Shown piece by piece: positions 60,037-64,000 of a stretch of DNA of 64,000 bases (position 1 is its first letter; every line of letters starts with the position of its first letter). Position numbers and translations under genes: made by a program. The notes beneath the pieces are model-generated. The model had not been told where the DNA came from, did no database searches, and was given only the letters and a program-made list of their open reading frames with translations. The stretch covers positions 992,001 through 1,056,000 of the forward strand of contig OZ241749.1 of assembly GCA_965200945.1 (NCBI GenBank), in the 5' to 3' direction. The stretch is from JADCRZ01 sp965200945. GTDB lineage: Bacteria > Bacteroidota > Bacteroidia > Chitinophagales > Chitinophagaceae.

Positions 60037-60768
60037 ATGGAAAATACAACGCAACCCGGCAACATACTCACGATCGATATCGGTGGCTCGCATGTAAAAG
60101 CCACCCTGCTGGATGATGCCGGCAACCCGGTGGCCGATTACATAAAGCTTGACACACCGATGCCATCCAACCCGCAGAATATGATGGATACGATCCGGGA
60201 CCTCGTGAAGGATTTTAACGGCTACGACCGCATCTCGGTCGGCTTTCCGGGCTACATAAAAAACGGCGTCGTGAAAACCGCTCCCAACCTCGGCACTCCC
60301 GATTGGAAAGACACAGACCTCCAGTCGAACCTGAGCCAGATGCTGAACAAGCCTGCGCGTGTGGTCAATGATGCAGACCTGCAGGGCATCGGTGTGGTGA
60401 GTGGAAAGGGGCTGGAACTGGTAATCACGCTAGGCACCGGTTTTGGCACCGCCCTGCTGCTCGACGGTACCCTGTTGCCGCATCTGGAGATGGCGCATCA
60501 CCCGTTCAAGACGGATAAAGTGTACGACGATTACATAGGAGAAAAAGCATACGAGAATAAAGGCAAGGAAGGCTGGAACCAGCGGCTCAAGAAAGTGCTC
60601 AATGTGCTGAAGACCGTGTTCAATTACGATCGGTTATACATCAGCGGTGGCAACGCCCGTAACATCACCTTCCCGCTCGATCCGAATATCACGATCGTCA
60701 GTAACAAAGACGGCATCAAAGGCGGCGCCCAACTCTGGAAACAGGGCAAGCTGGCGACAGGGGGTTGA
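60037..60768 (+). CDS. ROK-family kinase resembling polyphosphate glucokinase
   Basis: 243 aa, about the length of PPGK enzymes. The phosphate motif is LTIDIGGSHVKATLL. DRISVGFPGYIKNGVV and VNDADLQGIGVV carry the catalytic-base region, and LGTGFGTALLLDG with LPHLEMAHHPF matches the PPGK subgroup. The typical ROK zinc cysteines are absent, as in PPGKs. It likely phosphorylates glucose, with polyphosphate and/or ATP as donor. It starts 23 bases after the SDR gene. Confidence 0.85.
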   Translation: MENTTQPGNILTIDIGGSHVKATLLDDAGNPVADYIKLDTPMPSNPQNMMDTIRDLVKDFNGYDRISVGFPGYIKNGVVKTAPNLGTPDWKDTDLQSNLSQMLNKPARVVNDADLQGIGVVSGKGLELVITLGTGFGTALLLDGTLLPHLEMAHHPFKTDKVYDDYIGEKAYENKGKEGWNQRLKKVLNVLKTVFNYDRLYISGGNARNITFPLDPNITIVSNKDGIKGGAQLWKQGKLATGG

Positions 60769-61066
60769 ATTGAAGCTTTGTTGCTATAAGCGTGCAGCAG
60801 GTTGCAGGTGTGTTGTTCGGACTATGTAAAGTTCACCGGTGTAATGACAAGTTACACTGGCTGCGGCTTTCGTTGTGGTTTTGTGGTTGAACTTCCTGTA
60901 CCAGCAGCCCTTTCACGGTCTTACGGTCGGATGGTTTCCTGCTACAATCCTGTTCCTTCTTTCCGCCGATCTGAATAATTCTTCCTAATATTATGGTTCG
61001 TATCTAACGCCGGGGAGCATGCGGTGCCTGTTTTATTGCTGCTTCCCTTTAACCATTCTTGCAAAT
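60769..61066. other. Intergenic region
   Basis: About 300 bp with no gene I can support. Several short T- and G-rich stretches are present, but no clear promoter box precedes the GH88/105 gene. Confidence 0.4.
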
Positions 61067-62191
61067 ATGAAACTAAAGACCTCCCCGCCCATTCGCTTTC
61101 ACGCTGTTCTGTTCCTGTTGCTCGCATCTTTTTCAACCGGGTTGAGGGCACAGCAAAACCCGGCCGATGTTTTCAAAGGGGATTACATCAGGAGTACGAT
61201 GATAAAAGTAACAGACTGGCAGCTGAAAAATCCCAAGCATGGTCCTACCGACTGGACCAATGGCGCTTTCTATGCAGGTGTTGTTGCTGCTTACAACACC
61301 ACTAAATCGAAGATGATACTGGATTCACTGATGGCACTGGGCGAACGAACCGGCTGGAAACCCGGCGCCCGGTACGATCATGCCGACGACATCGCCATCT
61401 GCCAGACGTATATCGATCTTTACCGCATAAAAAAAGACCGTAAGATGATCCAGCCGGTGATCGATACGGTCAGAAAAATGCAGACCGTGCCGGGCAACGA
61501 GATAAAAAAACACGGGATCACCTGGTGGTGGTGCGATGCTCTTTTTATGGCTCCCCCCACCCTCATCAAACTGGGTGTTACCCTCAAAGACCCGTCTTAC
61601 TTTGTGCTCAACGATACCCTGTTCAGGCAGACCTACAACCTGCTCTACAACCAGGAAAACCACCTCTTTGCCCGTGACGCCACCTACCTGGTCAACCAGC
61701 AGGGGGAAGGGAAAAAAGAAAAGAACGGCCAGCTGGTTTTCTGGTCAAGGGGCAACGGCTGGGTGATGGGCGGACTGGTACGGATACTGGAAGAGCTGCC
61801 GGCCAGTTATCCGAACCGGAATTTTTATCTCTCTGTTTACCGCGAAATGGCTGAGAAGATCATCACGCTGCAGCAGGCGGACGGACTCTGGCGCGCAAGC
61901 CTCCTCGATCCCGAATCTTATCCCGGCGGGGAAGGCAGCGGATCCGGATTTTATTGTTATGCGCTGGCCTGGGGCATCAACAAAGGCTTACTCGACAAGG
62001 CGAAGTATGGGCCGGTAGTGAAAAAGGCATGGCTGGGACTGAACACGCTGGTGAACGAGGAAGGCCGGGTGGGCTGGGTGCAGCCGATCGGCGCCGACCC
62101 GCAGAAAAACTTCAGCCAGGAAAGTTATGAAGTATACGGCGCCGGAGCTTACCTGCTGGCAGGCTCAGAAGTGATCAAACTTAAAAAATAG
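61067..62191 (+). CDS. Secreted GH88/GH105-type unsaturated uronyl hydrolase
   Basis: 374 aa. The signal peptide MKLKTSPPIRFHAVLFLLLASFSTGLRAQ is followed by an alpha/alpha-barrel. Motifs include HGPTDWTNGAFYAGVVAAY, RYDHADDIAICQTYIDLY with the acid residue Asp, KKHGITWWWCDALFMAPPTL and WSRGNGWVMGGLVRILEELP. These fit the GH105 rhamnogalacturonyl hydrolase group, which removes the unsaturated sugar left by lyases. The end-of-window PL8 lyase could supply such products. The start was chosen at the signal peptide. Confidence 0.88.
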   Translation: MKLKTSPPIRFHAVLFLLLASFSTGLRAQQNPADVFKGDYIRSTMIKVTDWQLKNPKHGPTDWTNGAFYAGVVAAYNTTKSKMILDSLMALGERTGWKPGARYDHADDIAICQTYIDLYRIKKDRKMIQPVIDTVRKMQTVPGNEIKKHGITWWWCDALFMAPPTLIKLGVTLKDPSYFVLNDTLFRQTYNLLYNQENHLFARDATYLVNQQGEGKKEKNGQLVFWSRGNGWVMGGLVRILEELPASYPNRNFYLSVYREMAEKIITLQQADGLWRASLLDPESYPGGEGSGSGFYCYALAWGINKGLLDKAKYGPVVKKAWLGLNTLVNEEGRVGWVQPIGADPQKNFSQESYEVYGAGAYLLAGSEVIKLKK

Positions 62192-62210
62192 CGTAGTTGC
62201 CATCAAAGTG

Positions 62211-62747
62211 TCAAACCGGATTTGTGTAATGCAGTTGCACAAGCCCGGTTTCATATGATTTGCTTTTTACCAGTTGTAATCTCTGTTCCGGGCGTCCGTC
62301 TTTGAAAAGGCGCACACCGTCTCCAAGCAACACCGGTATAACGGAAATGATCAGGTCATCTATCAGTCCTTCTTTCAGCAGGGCCTGCACGATCTCGGCC
62401 CCGCCATCTGCAAAAATATTTTTCCCCTCTTTCTTTTTAAGCTCTTCGATCAGCAGTTTCAGATCCCCTGAATAAAATTGAACCGTTCCGTTGGCAGGGC
62501 GCGGGGTGCGGGTGATGATAAAGGCTTCCATATCGGCGTGCGAAAAATCGGGCACATGCCGCATCACCCAGTCGTATGTTCTGCGGCCCATGATCACGGT
62601 ATCAACGCTTTCGATAAAGTCGCCGTAGCCATAGTCCTCCCCTGCTTTTTCGACGAGCGACAAAAAGCTGAGGTCGTCACCGGGCCGGGCAATAAATCCA
62701 TCGAGGCTCATGGCGATATAAAGGATCACTTTTCTTGGTGCAGGCAT
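62211..62747 (-). CDS. Dihydrofolate-reductase-like / RibD C-terminal domain protein
   Basis: 178 aa. KVILYIAMSLDGFIARPGDDLSFL is the usual opening, DTVIMGRRTYDWVM binds cofactor, and KNIFADGGAEIVQALLKEGLIDDLIISVIPVLLGDGVRLF is the hallmark RibD_C segment. The family includes NADPH-dependent reductases of unknown substrate; a true DHFR is less likely. It converges with the GH88/105 gene. Confidence 0.9.
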   Translation of the reverse strand: MPAPRKVILYIAMSLDGFIARPGDDLSFLSLVEKAGEDYGYGDFIESVDTVIMGRRTYDWVMRHVPDFSHADMEAFIITRTPRPANGTVQFYSGDLKLLIEELKKKEGKNIFADGGAEIVQALLKEGLIDDLIISVIPVLLGDGVRLFKDGRPEQRLQLVKSKSYETGLVQLHYTNPV

Positions 62748-63110
62748 GCGGTGAAGTTCGGTTTTTATTTGTGAGCAGATGGATAGTAATTATACCACCA
62801 TTTTCAAAGCTACAGACAGTGAGGATAGAAAGCGCTGAAACATCACGGGCAAAGAAAGAGCGGATTTCACAATGCCTGAAAAGAAGGGCTGGTTTCCTTA
62901 ACCGGCCCCTCCTGTGACAGAGGAAACAGATCCAGTAGGCAGTTCTTGTCTTTTTCATATAGTATCCGCTTACCCGAATAAAAGCGCCCCCAAATTTCCA
63001 CGAGAGGTTTTTGAATAAATTTTTTGATGGTTCTTGCGGTTGTGGAGAACGTGAAGCAAAATCATATGCTGCCAGGTTTATCTTTACAGTGTATCAACAA
63101 TGCCGTATGT
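62748..63110. other. Intergenic region before the lyase gene
   Basis: About 360 bp between divergent genes. TAGCTTTG on the minus strand (62805-62812) fits the promoter -7 element for the DHFR-like gene. TATCTTTA at 63079-63086 may serve the lyase gene. No gene is supported. Confidence 0.45.
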
Positions 63111-64000
63111 ATGAAAAAGATCAGGTGTCTATTTGGTTTCCCATTACTCATGTTGCTGGTTTCGGTTGGTCCCAGCTTTTCCTACAATAATACTGGTGGT
63201 TCGAATTTTCCGCCTACCGGGGCAACCGGCAAGCCTGCTCCTGCTTCCTCCGACTTGCAGCTCATCCGGGACAGGATCGTGCACGATCTGCTCGAGCCAG
63301 CAGTTGATAAGGAAAAGGTAGCCCGGTTGATACAAACGCTTCAGCCGGACGGCAGCTGGCCGGGCATCAATTACAAGGATACAAGCCGAACCGGCTTCCA
63401 GCACAGCATTCACCTTGAGAATATGTTCCTGCTCAGCCGGGCATATAGAAAAAACGGCTCCTCTTTTTATAACAACGGATCGGTACAGAAAACGGTTTCC
63501 TCCGCCCTGGATTTCTGGATCGCCCATGACTTTATCTGCGAGAACTGGTGGTGGAATGAAATGGGTACACCCAACCTGATGATCAACACCCTGCTGCTGC
63601 TCGACAGCAGCTTGACCCCTACTGAACGCACGGAAGGCGCACGCATTGCAAGCCGGGCAAGCCTTACCGGTTTTGGTGCACGGGCCGGGGGAGATTTCGT
63701 GCCTATTGCGGGGATGGTCTGCAAACAGGGCCTTTTTAAAAACAATGATTCCATCCTGCAGCATGCTATCCGTGTGATGACAGACCAGATCGTAATCACC
63801 AACGCGCGCGGCATCAATCCGGATATGGGGTTCCATCACCGGGTCGACAATGTTACGTCCATCCATACCTACGGAACAAACTATGTGAGTGCGTTTGCGT
63901 ACTGGGCAGTGAAAACTGCCGGAACCAAATATGCCCTCTCCGCAAAATCGCTCAATCTGCTGATCGATTATTATGTAGACGGCATCAGCAAGTGCATGGC
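63111..64000 (+). CDS. Polysaccharide lyase family 8 protein (partial, runs off the right edge)
   Basis: About 296 residues are inside the window. The signal peptide MKKIRCLFGFPLLMLLVSVGPSFS leads to the N-terminal alpha/alpha-toroid of chondroitin/hyaluronan-type lyases: LQPDGSWPGINYKD, the aromatic patch CENWWWNEMGTPNLMINTLLL, and NPDMGFHHRVDNVTSIHTYGTNYVSAF, where the His and Tyr around the active site normally lie. It would cleave uronic-acid polysaccharides by beta-elimination. The catalytic arginine and the beta-sandwich domain are beyond the edge. Confidence 0.87.
   Translation, partial: MKKIRCLFGFPLLMLLVSVGPSFSYNNTGGSNFPPTGATGKPAPASSDLQLIRDRIVHDLLEPAVDKEKVARLIQTLQPDGSWPGINYKDTSRTGFQHSIHLENMFLLSRAYRKNGSSFYNNGSVQKTVSSALDFWIAHDFICENWWWNEMGTPNLMINTLLLLDSSLTPTERTEGARIASRASLTGFGARAGGDFVPIAGMVCKQGLFKNNDSILQHAIRVMTDQIVITNARGINPDMGFHHRVDNVTSIHTYGTNYVSAFAYWAVKTAGTKYALSAKSLNLLIDYYVDGISKCM

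Noticed and set aside
1..64000. Search for tRNA, rRNA, CRISPR arrays, transposases, integrases and attachment sites
   Set aside because: No T-loop-like tRNA ends outside coding DNA, no regularly spaced repeats and no transposase or integrase motifs were seen.

Overview
The window looks like a chromosomal segment of a Bacteroidota bacterium, most likely of the Chitinophagaceae group. The evidence is a PorP/SprF protein next to a PKD protein with a gliding-motility-type C-terminal sorting domain (type IX secretion), a TonB-dependent receptor with a carboxypeptidase-regulatory-like N-terminus, LytS/LytTR regulators, an ECF sigma factor and a FecR-like protein. Many genes are also preceded by the Bacteroidota promoter element TAnnTTTG, often very close to the start codon. 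Base composition is balanced, with a few sharply AT-rich gaps. No tRNA, rRNA, CRISPR array, complete insertion sequence or prophage was found.

Layout. 1-9.6 kb: type II NADH dehydrogenase (cut by the left edge), SerA, a beta-lactamase-fold lipoprotein, the NAD(P)HX repair enzyme, a DUF4142 lipoprotein, a LytS/LytTR pair and malate:quinone oxidoreductase. 9.6-14.5 kb: ECF sigma factor with a small membrane partner, an AT-rich gap, an unrecognised 250-aa protein, a compact structured transcription unit with a perfect Shine-Dalgarno and a 13-codon ORF, a tiny secreted protein, a geranylgeranyl-reductase-type flavoprotein and an 89-aa unknown. 14.6-24.8 kb: membrane pyrophosphatase, a BlaI/M56 pair, the type IX pair and a LEA-like lipoprotein. 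24.8-31.1 kb: an HMA protein, pyrE, a NUDIX hydrolase, coaD, pyrB, pyrR and a TonB receptor. 31.3-40.4 kb: delta-1-pyrroline-5-carboxylate dehydrogenase, prfB with its programmed +1 frameshift, a universal stress protein, pfkA, pyk, an orphan FecR-like protein, an NTF2-like protein and a lipoprotein. 40.4-46.6 kb: GH1, a glycosyltransferase/phosphoesterase pair, a second stress protein, GH43 and YjbQ. 46.6-50.6 kb: a decayed PQQ dehydrogenase, a CPA1 antiporter and a MarR regulator with a shortened stress protein. 50.7-64 kb: a multi-PAS kinase, a GT2/polysaccharide deacetylase pair, a glucosidase-aquaporin-SDR-glucokinase run, a GH88/105 hydrolase, a DHFR-like protein and the start of a PL8 lyase.

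How the parts fit. Central metabolism is well represented: pfkA and pyk for glycolysis, mqo and ndh feeding quinones, serA, pyrB/pyrE/pyrR for pyrimidines and coaD for CoA. The right third is oriented to carbohydrates. The GH63-like glucosidase could release glucose for the adjacent dehydrogenase and polyphosphate-glucokinase-like kinase. The lyase and unsaturated-uronyl hydrolase at the right edge suggest degradation of uronic-acid polysaccharides. The most intriguing unexplained element is the structured RNA unit at about 12.05-12.20 kb. Other points of interest are a perfect palindrome on the -33 box of the MarR promoter, a nested-hairpin leader before the 89-aa gene, a 26-bp perfect inverted repeat near 26.58 kb, and the PQQ dehydrogenase remnant whose frame is broken by a 5-bp tandem duplication.

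All calls come from reading the sequence and translated proteins. No database search, folding program or expression data was available.
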